Notes under the pieces: model-generated
What the model was told of the DNA's origin: nothing
What the model saw: only the letters and a program-made list of their open reading frames with translations
Database searches by the model: none
From: Lonicera japonica
Lineage: Eukaryota > Streptophyta > Magnoliopsida > Dipsacales > Caprifoliaceae
Direction: 5' to 3'
NCBI GenBank assembly: GCA_021464415.1
Contig: JAKCWG010000727.1
Location: 186,001 to 250,000, forward strand
DNA: 64,000 nucleotides
Program-made: the position numbers and the translations under genes
Shown here: one piece after another, positions 23,911 through 35,014 of the stretch
Layout: each line of letters opens with the position of its first letter
Position numbering within the stretch: position 1 is the first letter of the stretch

Positions 23911-24230
23911 TTTGACAACTCATAGAAAATAAAAATAAAAATAAAAATAATTTATTTTGGTGAAAAAATGAAAAATAAGTTGATGAATATAATAATATGA
24001 TCTACATCTCATACTTATTTTTGTGAGTATATATATATATATTATATATATCAATCCTCATTTATGTTTTATGAAAAAAAAAAAAGTTACTACCACACAA
24101 AGAATTTTATTTTATTTTTTATGAAATAAGTCAAAAAATAAGAGTTAATTTCATTACACCCCTTAATTTATTTTGTATTTTCTCACCCAAATATATTATT
24201 ATTTTTATCATTTTTTATGTTGATATTAAA
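23911..24230. mobile_element. MITE of the TTTGATAACAATATGAAA family (copy 1)
   Basis: Left end tttgacaactcatagaaaa; right end ttttttatgttgatattaaa is roughly its reverse complement. The interior shares gaaaaataagttgatgaat and acttatttttgtgagtat with the copies at 26136 and 50525. Confidence 0.55.
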
Positions 24231-24275
24231 TGAAATTTTGATGCTTTTTTCACTTTACCCATTAAGCTATTTTCA

Positions 24276-24654
24276 ATTTTTTTTTAGGAGAAAGACGAAT
24301 ATTATTGCATAACTAAATCGGCCTGGAGGGGAGGTAACAAAAATTCCAGGGCCTCCTTCAACCAGGACTTGAAATTTGATACAAATTTAACATGCTTAGC
24401 TAGGTAGTGGGCTACATAATTACCACACCGAGGAACAAAATACCAACTACAAAATCTATACGAGCCCAACAAGCGCTCGATGTCATCAATAATATGTCCA
24501 TAAAAGACTAAACTATTAGCGCTATTATTAATCAAATTAATCATCGATTGGGCATCACCTTGAAAGAGAACTTCAAAGAAATCACAACTGAGAGTAAAGT
24601 CTGTAGCGTAGAAGGTTGCAAGTGCTTCAGCTAACGCTGGTTCCAATGGGGCCT
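24276..24654 (-). pseudogene. 5'-truncated LINE tail: RNase H-like (RVT_3) fragment, TSD TATTTTCA
   Basis: The minus strand encodes about 114 residues: EPALAEALATFYATDF, DFFEVLFQGDAQSMINLINN, SYRFCSWYFVPRCGNYVAHYLAK. This is the plant non-LTR RNase H pattern (AEA.A...A, .E.D....V...N, .R..N..A..LA). It ends near a short A-run on the minus strand at about 24283. The 8-bp duplication tattttca (24268-24275 and 24655-24662) flanks it. The duplicate locus at about 26465-26480 lacks it, an empty site. Confidence 0.8.
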
Positions 24655-26135
24655 TATTTTCATTTTCTAAAATATATCCTTAAACAAACCTCTTATTCCC
24701 CCTCTATATTGCCAACTCATTCATGGTTCAAAGTCACGGTTTTGGGGACGAACTCGGCCATTCAACTTTCAACTCAGATATAGATACCAATATTGGTTTC
24801 GGCGATGCACACCAATTCGTTATTTAAAAGGCCCAAAAAATCACAAAAGAAATATGAAAAAATTATAAAGTATGAGATTAGCAAGATTGATCAATTAGAT
24901 AAGTATAATACCATTATCTAGTATGAATTATATTGTTTATATTAAAATACTAATATCTGTCACATTTAGTAATATAATTTAAAATTTTAATTTCATAAAT
25001 AGATACTAATAAAATCTTATGAGATACAAATATTTCAAATATAAGTTAATTAAACTTAAAATAATGACATAAATTATAATTATCATCATTTATCTTAAAA
25101 ATACAAGCCTTAGCTTGCGCCTGAGAGAGAACCCCCAAGTACCACATACGCGCCTTTATAAATTCTAATCCGAGAAAGAAGCCTCCTTATTCCTATGAAA
25201 TTGACTATCACAATTTTTTAATATTTACGTATTTTTTGTAATTGTTTATCCTTATCCAATCTTTATATTATTTACATTTTCACCTATTAAATATTCCCTA
25301 AAAAATATTAAATATTGTAATGTATTACTTTTTTTAATACAAATCAAGAATTTAACCTACTCATGTATATGTATATATATTTTTTAAATATCACTGTCCG
25401 TGACAAAATTGGCTCAAAATTGACTCGAGAATTATTCTTAGTGTCACGAAATCGGAAAATTTTTAGATTTTCTTTTACATAAAGATTCTTATTCTTTATT
25501 TTTTTTAGTTCAATGTTGGGTTCAACACTCTAGATTGGAGCTTGTATGAGAGAGTTCGAATTTAAGGGCATAATACATATTCTAATCACCATTGGAGAAC
25601 CTTAATTAGCTATTGTCAGTAAAATAGCTCGTGTTGTTAAGTTGTACATAATTGAACAAAAAACGATATTTTTAAAATAAAAAATGGTCCCATTCTTATT
25701 TTGAAAACATAAAATTTATTTTCATCAATCCATTAGACTTTTTTTTTCTTTTCGGTTTGATTCCATTCATTAGAATTTTTTATATTTTAATTTTTAAAAA
25801 TTAAAAAAAATTATTTTATTACAATAATATCAAAAATTCTGTTGGAAAATAGCAAAAATATATGCCTCGAAAAGAATGCTAAAGCGGGTTGGAGGAAAAG
25901 AGGCCACGCGTAAAGACCAATATATGAAAGGTCTTGGTCATGTTGTCACTCAAAAGCCGAGTAGTCCCCTTGATTACAATATACTTAGTGGGCTCCACTA
26001 CATATAAGAAGACAAGCTCTCATGAGGGAATCATAAAAGTAGCAACTAAAAAATACACTTTAAAAATTACAGATTATAACAAAATAACTAAGTTGATTAT
26101 AAATTTAGCAAAAAATATTATTTACTTAAACTTCA

Positions 26136-26429
26136 TTTGATAATAATATAGAAATTAACAAAAAAAAACAATTTATTTGGGTAAAAAAAGAAAAATAAGT
26201 TGATGAATGTGATGATATACCCTCTATTTCTTATTTATTTTTGTGAGTATATATATCTTTCATTATCCTTTATATTTTGTAAAAAACAAAATACACAACT
26301 ATCCAAAGAAAAATTTTCATGAAAGAAATCAAAAAAGTAAGAGTTAATATAATTACATTCTTAACTTATTTTTCATTTTCTCTCATAAATTTATCAACTT
26401 TATTTTTTATTTTTTATATTGTTATCAAA
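26136..26429. mobile_element. MITE of the TTTGATAACAATATGAAA family (copy 2)
   Basis: tttgataataatatagaaa at the left, tttttatattgttatcaaa at the right. It occupies the same place in the duplicated block as the copy at 23911, so it was there before the duplication. Confidence 0.6.
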
Positions 26430-26627
26430 CAAAACCATAATATTCTTTTCACTTTGCCCTTTGAGTTATTTTTTTTCATTTTCTAAAATATCCTTAAACA
26501 AAACTCTGATTGCATCCCCCCCCCCCCCCCCCTTCTCTCTCCTGCATCTCATTTCTCTCAAAAATTATAATCCAAGAAAGAAGCCTTCTTATTCCTACGA
26601 AATTGACCGACAATCACTTTTCTTTTA

Positions 26628-27575
26628 AATCGCCAAGGAGGTAACAAAAACTTTCCCTCCGCCAGCCATTCTTGACTTCTACCAAAGCGCGTGGGGTCAC
26701 AATAATTAATGTAGGAATAAGTGCGCTGGCAATTATTTTTCCATTAAGCTAAACAGGACTCTTCCGTAAAAAGTTATAATATAAAAAAATATTTTTTTTG
26801 TCTTAATTTAATTATCTTTTATTTTATTTATAAATATCTTAAAATAATTATTCAATTTTTATATTAAATATATCATTAATTATAATATTTTTTTATTTTT
26901 AATATTACCCTTTAAACTCTCCACTCTCTCTACATTTTTTATTTTGGGTCCCACCACATTTTTTACGAGAAAAAAAGTAAAGGACATTTTTGAAAATAAG
27001 TATTTTCTCTTAGAATAATCATTATATCTCCTTAATTTTTAGTTGTTCAAAGTGTGACAATTAAATTGAGACGGAGGAAGTAATTAATTTTGAGTAAGAT
27101 GTTAAAAAAATAAATTAAGCAATGTAATGAAATGAAAAAAATAAATATTGTATCCTTGCTTTTATTAGTAATGTTTTTCATTAAACCTTTTGTAATTTTT
27201 TTTATCTTTTTTACCATCTAAAATTAAATTATATTATAGAAAAAGATAAAAAAAAAATATCTCAATACATCAATCAATTTATTTTTCATAAAAAATAACA
27301 GTCTTGTGCCAGCTGATCTACGTGTTTAAGAGTTAAATATTTTTAATTGTATATTTATTTTTTTAATAATATTTTTTGTTAGATCTTTTGTGAAAATAAT
27401 TATCTTCTTTACCACCCAAAAAAAATTATAACGGAGAAAAAGATTAAAACAAAATAAAGAATAGCATAACATTTCAGCACATCACTCAACTCATTTAACT
27501 TCTCATTAAAATTAATTGTTGTTTCTATAAATTTCCATTTTGTTATGAACCAAACCGAAACATTCAGACACAAAA
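26628..27575 (-). repeat. Relic of TNL upstream DNA
   Basis: Matches the TNL1 5' region: gccaaggaggtaacaaaaac ... agcgcgtggggtcacaata ... gcgctggcaattattttt against 19095-19205, then ttataatataaaaaaat, and finally 27405-27575 against 19330-19530. No TIR exon lies at its left side, so the gene it once served is gone. Confidence 0.6.
26792..27080. mobile_element. Stowaway-like (Tc1/mariner) MITE, TA target duplication
   Basis: The right end aaattgagacggaggaagta is the reverse of TACTTCCTCCGTCTCAATTT, the classic Stowaway terminus. The left end tttttttgtcttaattta is a degraded partner. Relative to the TNL1 promoter at 19250-19275 (aaaaaaataattaattttt) exactly this block is extra, flanked by TA. 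Confidence 0.7.
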
Positions 27576-28086
27576 ATAGTAATTGAATTCAAATTTTTTA
27601 TTGTCTACAAGAGTTAATGAAATTTTAAATAATTACATAATAATGTAATACATAAATATATAGAGTAACATTATATGAAGAAATTCTAAACCCCGACTTT
27701 TTCTGACACAATACGATAAAACAACACTAACCGACATAAAATTATAAGTTTTCGGATAGATTATTATCGGGTCCAAGTCACTATTAAATAAATTCGATAA
27801 AAATTTAAAAGATAATAAATTGTGTTATTATCAACCGTTAACTTGTTAATCACCCAATAATAATTAATAAATACTTTTTAAATACTTTTCATTTTCCTTT
27901 TTTTATTCCCACTACCCCACCAGACAATCACACTCCCCCACCCCCAATTTCCTCCACCCAACAAATTGGCATCCTCCCACATGCTTGTCCACATGACATC
28001 TCTCTTTTTTTTTCTTCTTTCTTTAATCTCTCTCTCTCTCTCTCTCCGGGCCTTTTTCTTTTCTTTATGGTCTCGATGAACTCTTA

Positions 28087-28463
28087 GGTGATGTTTGGTT
28101 GATATTTTGAGTTGAGTTTTTAGGTTAAGTTTTTAAAATATGGTGTTTGGTAGAATTTTGAAGTAGGTTGAAAAGTAAATTTGGTGTTTTTTTGAGTTTT
28201 TTTCAACCAACTAAAAATCTTATAAAAATTTTTCAAAAAATAGTCACAATAGATCTTATTTTATAGATCTTGACGAGTATGTTTTAAATATATATTTTTT
28301 ATTTAATTTTGATTTTTGAATTTAAAGTTATGATGTTTTAAAAGTTTTTTTAGAGACAGAAAGTAAAGTGAAATAAATCTTGATAAGCGTGAAAGTAGAG
28401 TTGATTTTAAATTGAATTTTTAAAATTTTTTTTAAAAAAAAAGAGAGCAACCAAACGGGGCTT
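28087..28463. mobile_element. MITE with GTTTGGTTG-type terminal inverted repeats
   Basis: Starts ggtgatgtttggttgatat and ends gagcaaccaaacggggct, about 13 bases of inverted similarity. The T/A-rich interior repeats gagttgagttttt-like phrases on both sides. This end type is common among plant hAT-related MITEs. TSD not resolved. Confidence 0.5.
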
Positions 28464-28729
28464 AACAACCATCTCCAACTACAGCGGCAGCTTAATTGCA
28501 AGGAGAAAAGAAATGGGTCAGGGCATATTAGACATTTGAAAGTTAATAAAACACACATACACACATATATATATTATGTGTTAGATATATTATTGATTTT
28601 AAGTTTTTTATAAATAATCAATTATATGACTGTTAAAAGTTATAAAATTATTATTTGTAAAGGGCCAGCTTTCACGTTTTATATTCCTGTAAATAAAATC
28701 TAATTAGAAAAAAGTACTTTTTTTATTTT

Positions 28730-29970
28730 AAGCGAAAAACTTTAAGGATTTTACAAAATTGCCTTTATTGATAATTAAAATAATATGTACACATCAACAC
28801 ACATTCAAAGCCGAACTGGACTTTTTTGCATCTGGGAGCACAATCTATAATCCATCATGTACACTAGTTTGTATGCACTTGATTATTGCAATAAATTTAT
28901 TTAGCAACTAATAAAGATATAATATTTGCCAGAAGGAGAAAGTAAAAAAAAAATAAAAGAATATATAGAAACATAATACATAGTATACCATGCGTATTAG
29001 TTCTATAATGTTAATATTATAATACAATCATGGTGTATTTTAACCACAAATATTTGTAGACCAAACTTACTAAACATGGATACTATACAAGAGCATCCAC
29101 AGCGGAGATGGATAAATTTAGGGTAAATTTATCATAAATTTACTTAAATTTTAGAGCATAACTCAGCGGATAGGATTATAAAAAAATAACAAAATGGTAC
29201 ATACGAGTGAAACCCACTCGTATGAGTTAAAAAAAAAAAAAGAGAAAAAAAAAGGGGAATACAAGGCCATACGGACCACTCCTCCCCGTATGGGGGTTTT
29301 TAAAAAAAATCTATCAAGGCCATACGAACCGCTCCTCCCCGTATGATTATGTTTTATTAAAAAAAATAAAAATTTCTAATGGTTATAAGAGTGAAGGTCA
29401 CTCGTATATATTTTTTTTTTCATACGAGTGAGCCACACTTGTATGACTAAAAATTAGTGGTATAGTAAATTTACTCGTTCTCTACCTTACCTGCTAAATT
29501 TATACCCTCTAATTTCCTCTATTGTGAACAAGGGTAAGGTAAATTTGTCACCCTGGGGATGCTCTAATACATGGAGAAATCCCGATGACTATAAAAGATA
29601 TTAAGAAATGCTATTTAATAAAGATACATATAATAATTAATAAAATGCTCAAAATTATAAAGAAAAAATCAACTATGCGTAGATCATACTCACATCTTAG
29701 TTAAGATTTATTTTAAATTTAAAAAAATTAAGCATAAATAATATAAATAAATCATAACAGAAAAGCACATAACATTTACGAAAATGAAACACAAAGTTGT
29801 GAATTAACTTTTTGTATCTAATTCCAAAAAAATTGGTCAAAACAATTCCACAGAATTAAGGAACAATTTAATAATTCATATCCAAATTGAAATTTTAAAA
29901 GCAATGATTTGCTTTTAAATTAAATAGTTTATTTAATCATTGAAGTTTCGTGCATGCACTTGCGTTTTAA
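28730..29970 (-). repeat. Relic of TNL intron 2, interrupted by a MITE
   Basis: aaggattttacaaaattgcct, a ggactttt...gcatc block, ataatccat, attattgcaataaat, catggata...atacatggagaaatc, gtgtagatcatac-like and aaaattaagcataaataata occur in the same order as in TNL1 (14850-15280) and TNL2 (52430-53000) intron 2. No flanking exon survives, which marks another lost TNL copy. Confidence 0.65.
29090..29565. mobile_element. MITE with AGAGCATCC termini and internal hairpins
   Basis: Begins agagcatccacagcgg and ends ccctggggatgctct (inverted). The TNL1 (15188-15215) and TNL2 (52788-52815) introns read straight through the insertion point. Inside are catacgagtg/cactcgtatg hairpins (29200-29224, 29421-29444) and two direct copies of aaggccatacgraccrctcc (about 29262, 29313). 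Confidence 0.65.
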
Positions 29971-30298
29971 ATATAAAAACTTTTTGTTATTTGTTGCTTT
30001 TGGTATTATTTGAAATATATCCTAGTGTAAAATGCTAAAAAAAAATAAAATTGAAATAAAGCTTCTACAGAAAAAAAAAAAAAAAAGAAAGAAAAATCGA
30101 TTCGACATGTACTTTCTTCTATGACTCACAATTCTCGCAAAAAAAAAAGTAAGATTTATAATAAAACAAAAGACAAAGGAAATTAAATTAAATATTGTGA
30201 ATACAAAAAAAAATCATTAAGGAAAAAAACCCGGAAGAATGTTCCTCTATCTAAAATAATATCTAGTTATGATACACAAAGAAAGAGGGCGGAGATAT

Positions 30299-30540
30299 TG
30301 GCATTCCTAATATCTCTCAGAATGCACCGCTTTTTATTCGGTTCTTGATAAGAAAGTAGGGTGTATGTTAGCCGGTTGTGTGAATGACTTAATATAAACT
30401 TGATAATGTTTTATAGTACATTGTCAAGGACGGAGTATCTATTTATAGTTGGCCCTCAAGAACCGAGTAACATACACTTTACTCGGTTGTGAATGACTGA
30501 GTGAAAGCGGTAGTATTACCCAGTATTTTTTGAGATAACA
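30299..30540 (-). repeat. Candidate short solo LTR (TRIM-like), 242 bp
   Basis: On the minus strand it begins TGTTATCTCAAAAA, carries CTATAAATAG about 90 bases in, and ends GGAATGCCA, with ATAT on both sides. The flanks also form ggagatat/atatctcc. The sequences cggttcttg and caagaaccg form an internal inverted pair. No internal region or primer site is evident, so this could also be a small DNA transposon. Confidence 0.35.
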
Positions 30541-30559
30541 ATATCTCCACCCAAGAAAA

Positions 30560-32330
30560 ATTGATCATATAATCTACTGAAAAGAAAAAAAAAGTTGATG
30601 TCCAATATATAGTACTCTATAAATCTATAACAATAAAAATTAAAGGGATATTATAAAATGGGTCTTTTTTGGAAAAATTAAATTCGAAAAAATTAGAGAA
30701 TAACATTTTTGTAAATTAAGGGACTATATTTTATAAAACTCCAAAAGGTGTGTAACGTTAACTTTGCACTCAGTAGATTTTTTAAATTGTAATATTTTAT
30801 AGTATTATGTAAAATTACATTTGCACTGGAAGTTTTTTAGCAGAATACTATGTCTAATTGTTTAATTAATAGTGTTTTAGAATTATTTTAACAAGTTAAA
30901 AATTTTAACCCATGTATTAATAAAACACACATGATAAAGTTTTGGGTCATGCAAAATTAAGTTTGGACTCCATGTTTTCTAATACATTACTATGTATTGC
31001 GGTTTATTTGATATTACTTTAGAGTGACATTTAAAAATATATTGTTAAAAAATATAAACACATCATGTAAACAAATTGGTATTAAATTTTTTGGATTGGA
31101 AAATTAGGTTTGCAAAAAATACAATTTTAATCAAATCCATCGGTATAAATCACAATGAGAAACAAATCCTTAATTCGGGAAAAATATTATATAAAAAAAG
31201 ACCCTTATTTCAATACTAGTGCGTGCTTGATAAAAAAATTTGAAAATATTATCTATTTTTACGAGAAATTGAAAAAAGTAGTAATTTGCTTATATGTAAT
31301 GTTACTTTTTTGTTTTGCTATGGAATGAAGTTCTTTTAATGGCGGGTAAGAAAAGATTTCCTAAAAAATATGGAAAGACGAAGAATATCTCACAACATCA
31401 CTCCTCTCTTTTCTCAAATTCTGATAAAAATAAATTAATTTTCTAATCACTTTCCAACTTTATTATCAAAAGACCCTTATTGTTTGGTCTTCTATATGGG
31501 CTTAAGAGGCGGGACTGGAAATCTCTTACAAAGGTTTAAGGGCTTAATGAAGAACATTCGAATTTGTGATAGTATGTAAGCTTTTGACATATCTCATAAA
31601 TCTAATCTTAATACTACACGCATATGAAATAAAAATTTCATTTAATTGAATAGCATTCTCACCTTGCTAGAATAATCTCTTTCATGCCAATCTCTTTATA
31701 GCATTGATAGGTTTTCTTAAAAATTCAAATGCCTTACTTATCCTAAAGTTTTTTAGAATTTAATGTCTTTAAGAAAAGTTCCATGATCCTTCTCGCATCA
31801 GTCTCTCTCTCTCTCTCTCTCTCTCTCACGATACTTTATCAATAATTTATAATTAGGTCCTGTTTTTAGTAGGTGTTTGTAATTAACCTAATTTATCTAA
31901 TGGGGCCGAACTGCAAAAGCATAATGTTAATCAAGGTGTATGCTATATTAAAATATAACCAACACTAAAAAGCAAGCAAAATTGAAATTGAGATCTACAT
32001 TTTCCCCATTCATTATCTCGGTTAGCGGTTAGCACTATTATAATATTATATGCGCCGACTTCTTACCATGTGCACAATTGGAATGACCAATTGAGATCTT
32101 AACACTAATCATATGCATATGAGATATATCTTTGTGTACATACATGTGAAATGCTAGTTGCACTTGTTGAGAATGTTTGGCTCAAACCATTGATCTCACA
32201 TAAAAAAATTGTAGAATTCAACATGGTTACATAAGTAGGGGAGTGTCACTACATAGTAACGAACCCTTTTAAGTTAAAACCCCACACATATGGCCTAGAA
32301 GTGTTTAAATTGGAGACAATATTGTTATTA
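30560..32330. other. Gene-free AT-rich stretch
   Basis: No recognisable coding sequence on either strand. It contains a (CT)n tract at 31801-31827 and a weak MITE-like pair (gcttgataaaaaaat near 31207, ttattatcaaaag near 31460) that may be a worn copy of the family at 50525. Confidence 0.5.
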
Positions 32331-32779
32331 TGCACGGGGATCAGTGGGTCCATTTAGTGCCCTGGTGTGAGAATCCGCAAATGCGACCCCCCGCCCCTCA
32401 ACCCCTCGTTGATGGGAGTCTGAAACATCGGAAAGGATTCCTTTGTTCCAATTGCTTCTATGTGTTGATAATTCATATCGGGTGTCCCTCTATCCTATTT
32501 CTAGATGCAAGAGGGTTCGTTCAGAGTCGCCAGTACGTTTTACGAGAAAACGGACAAAATAGTTGTGTAAGAGGAAAGGCTACAGATAAGCCTTTCTTTA
32601 CACGTTTGTCTACGAAACCAGGATTCTATAGAGTTCGGGAACTATATTACGGTTTGGGAAGGTGTTAAGCACCCATTCCGCCCTTTCGGTCTCTAGTGGT
32701 CTTATATGTTTATTCTATGTTGGGAAACTGGGATGCTTTTACTGATATTCTACTGCTTTCTGAGAATAACTAATGAAAA

Positions 32780-32893
32780 CCTAATTTTCGGGCGCGTTAG
32801 GAATCTACCACAACCATGTTGCCACTTCGCTTACTAGGACGGGGATCGACCTGCCCGGTCAGGTCGCGGGGTGCGGGGCAGCGCCCCGTTAGA
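32780..32893. repeat. GC-rich module with hairpin, copy 1
   Basis: aatctaccacaaccatgttg, ccacttcgcttactaggacg, gggatcgacctgcccggtca, ggtcg...gcgccccgtt. It recurs on the same strand at 43195-43305 inside an LTR of the opposite orientation. cgacctg/caggtcg form a 7-bp stem. Confidence 0.8.
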
Positions 32894-33256
32894 AAAATCG
32901 AGTTTTAAACAAGTCTACAATAAAACTAATATACAAATATCTTATTTAATTACTAGAAGAGACTTTAGTTACCTTCCCGACGATATATATAAGAATAAGA
33001 GAGAGAAAATATAATCCAGCAGAGAAGACCTCCGGCGAATATTAACTTTCCTCTTCGAAATATTTCCAGCGGTCTGACTCTAGAAGGTGGCACTCCGGGT
33101 GCCAAGATTAGATCCGAGACTCTTGCAGAAATAAATGTTATCACAGATGCTTCCGGAGAAGGCTTAAGGATTAGAAGATATCAGAGAGAAATAAGGAATT
33201 TTAGTATAGAGATTGTGGCGAGAAGTTGCCGTCTAGAACCCATGGGGGTGTTGGCC

Positions 33257-33264
33257 TATTTATA
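33257..33264 (-). promoter_or_regulatory. TATA box of the minus-strand LTR
   Basis: TATAAATA on the minus strand, followed by GGCC. It lies ~465 bases into the LTR and only ~16 bases from the edge of the palindrome array. The same TATAAATAGG is in the sister LTR at 43447. Confidence 0.65.
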
Positions 33265-33279
33265 GTGCTCGGGAGAGAT

Positions 33280-33586
33280 TGTCGCGCGACATTCCCCCAG
33301 AAAGGACAAGTGTCGCGCGACATATCTCTTTGTCGCGCGACAAACGGCTGAAGTGATGGATTCTGACACTGTGATGTGTCAGAAAGTGGTTGGTCGGGTG
33401 CAGAGGGGTTTGTCGCGCGACATAGGAATGATTGTCGCGCGACAAACGGCTGAAGTGATGGTTCTGACACTGTGATGTGTCAGAAAGTGGTTGGTCGGGT
33501 GCAGAGGGGTTTGTCGCGCGACAAGACATGATTGTCGCGCGACATATTAGGGATTGTCGCGCGACAATGTGATATGTCGTGCGACA
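33280..33586. repeat. Array of nine TGTCGCGCGACA palindromes in the LTR promoter
   Basis: Eight perfect copies of the 12-bp palindrome start at 33280, 33311, 33331, 33411, 33433, 33512, 33533 and 33555, and a one-mismatch copy (TGTCGTGCGACA) at 33575. Within it a ~101-bp unit is tandemly duplicated (33331-33432, 33433-33532), each with the stem ctgacac/gtgtcag. The array lies directly upstream of the TATA box, in what should be U3. Confidence 0.95.
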
Positions 33587-34314
33587 ATCTCTCTAAAAAA
33601 ATATGTTTGTTGGCCAACAAACCCACCAAGGGTAGTTTCGGGTGCTCGGGTGGGTCCCGGACCTAAAAACAGTAGTTATCGAAGGTCGTTAGGGTTCTTG
33701 CGGGGGTCACGGATCGGGGTGTCTACACCTGGGTCCGACCCCGTGAACCGGTAGCTGGGCACAACAACACTTATGTTTTTCACCATCCCTTATTAGTTCT
33801 TTGTCTAATAAATAAAGCTATTTTTACTTTATCTTTTTATCTTTTATTTGTGCACAGGCCCATGATCATAGGATAATTGCCAGCAAAGAGGGAAAATTGT
33901 AAACGTTTGGTCCTCGATCACTATAAGATTGAATAAAGGGATGAGTCATATCACTATTGCCATGGTAATATCACCGATATGGCTTCCTCCATTCTTCAAT
34001 ATGAAATGAACTCTAAGACATAACTTTGGACTCAACTACGTAAAAACTACAGCTCTTGGTCAGCTTTAGACCATGAACAATGGCTGCAGCGCCAGGAAAT
34101 GAAGTACAGTAAAACCTCTATAAATTAATAAGGTCAAAACCGGCCAATTTTATTAATTAAACGAGATTTTAATTTATCGATAAGTTAATAATTTATTAAT
34201 TTATTTAAAGATTTGTATTTCCAATATTATTCTCTTGATCTTCTTTATATGTTATTTCATATAAACTTAATTAAGTAAATTATATTATCCTTTGATAAAT
34301 AATTTGAAAGATTT

Positions 34315-35014
34315 GGACATGGAGGAGATTGCGGTTCTGTGTTGGAGTATATGGAATAATCGTAACAATTTGGTATGGCATGGAAAATTAAACTCGCCAA
34401 ATCAAGTTTTAAAGCGTGCTTCGACTATGTTGTCTCAATGGCGCGCTGCTCGTATTCAGGTTCAGTCAGTGGCTTCGCCTCTTTCTCCTGCTCTTCATTC
34501 TTGGTCTAGGCCACCCAGTGGCTGGTTAAAATGCAACACTGATGCTAGCGTTTTTGCGGGCTCGGAGTGCTGTGGTTATGGTAGTGTTATTCGAAATTCT
34601 GAAGGAGTTTTTATGGCGTGTGTTTATGGTGCGCTTCCGGGCATTTTTTCTCCTAACTTGGCAGAAGCCATCAGTCTTAGAGAGGCTCTTAGTTGGTTGA
34701 AAAAGAGGGGCTTCAGCCGGATAATCGTTGAATCAGATTCGCTGACGGTGGTGAATGCTATGCTTAATAATTTCGTAGATTATTCGATGTTTGGTTTGGT
34801 CATTAATGATTGTAAATCCCTCAGCAGGGATATTGGTTTGTGTTTGTTTAATTTTGTTGGTCGATCAGCGAATTCGGTTGCTCATACATTAGCTAGAGCT
34901 TCGAATTCTTTGCCTGGTTCGGTGGAGAGCGTGTTCGCTCCTCCTTCCTTGATTTCTGATGTTCTTTGCTTTGATTTGATTTAATGGAGCTTTTCTTCTT
35001 CTTTCAAAAAAAAA
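34315..35014 (+). pseudogene. 5'-truncated LINE tail with RNase H (RVT_3) domain, 18-bp TSD and poly(A)
   Basis: An open frame of about 220 codons encodes MEEIAVLCWSIWNNRNNLVW, a linker with WSRPPSGWLKCNTDAS and the RNase H fold (GYGSVIRNSEG, NLAEAISLREALSW, IIVESDSLTVVNAM, GRSANSVAHTLARAS). This is the C-terminal part of plant L1-type ORF2 proteins. It ends with TAA at 34982 and an A-run at 35006-35017. The target duplication AAATAATTTGAAAGATTT is at 34297-34314 and 35015-35032. The open frame and long TSD suggest recent insertion. Codons before 34315 belong to the target, not the element. The RT and endonuclease are missing. Confidence 0.88.

Larger units (their letters stand above)
23436..26632. 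repeat. Direct duplication: 23436-25220 and 25700-26632
   Basis: Both copies share tccattagactttttttt, then aatatcaaaaattct, tcttggtcatgttgtc, acaatatacttagtg, aagacaagct, aaaaaatacactttaaaaat, then a MITE and tttctaaaatat...ccttaaacaaa, then gagaaagaagcct...attcctatgaaattga. Copy 1 has a LINE tail and about 430 further bases not found in copy 2. No coding was recognised; a run of ~65 open codons in both copies has no known family. Confidence 0.75.
32330..33727 (-). repeat. Tat/Ogre-like Ty3/gypsy LTR with primer-binding site and start of the internal region
   Basis: On the minus strand the LTR begins at 33727 with TGTAGACACCCCGATCC, has a TATA box, contains the conserved ccgaaagggcggaatgggtg block and ends near 32536 just before tactggcgactctga. 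This is followed by ~200 bases of leader with gattctcac. The start, the ggcg..tgggtgc block and the TGGCGACTC site match the plus-strand LTR at 43084-44165. Length is about 1.19 kb. The internal region breaks off near 32330. Confidence 0.75.

Noticed and set aside
33201..33529. Two overlapping minus-strand open frames of ~89 codons
   Set aside because: They are translations of the palindrome array and its tandem unit, not a protein family.
33280..33586. CRISPR-like array of short palindromic repeats
   Set aside because: Repeats are only 12 bp, spacing is irregular (about 20 to 100 bases) with duplicated spacers, and the context is a plant LTR.
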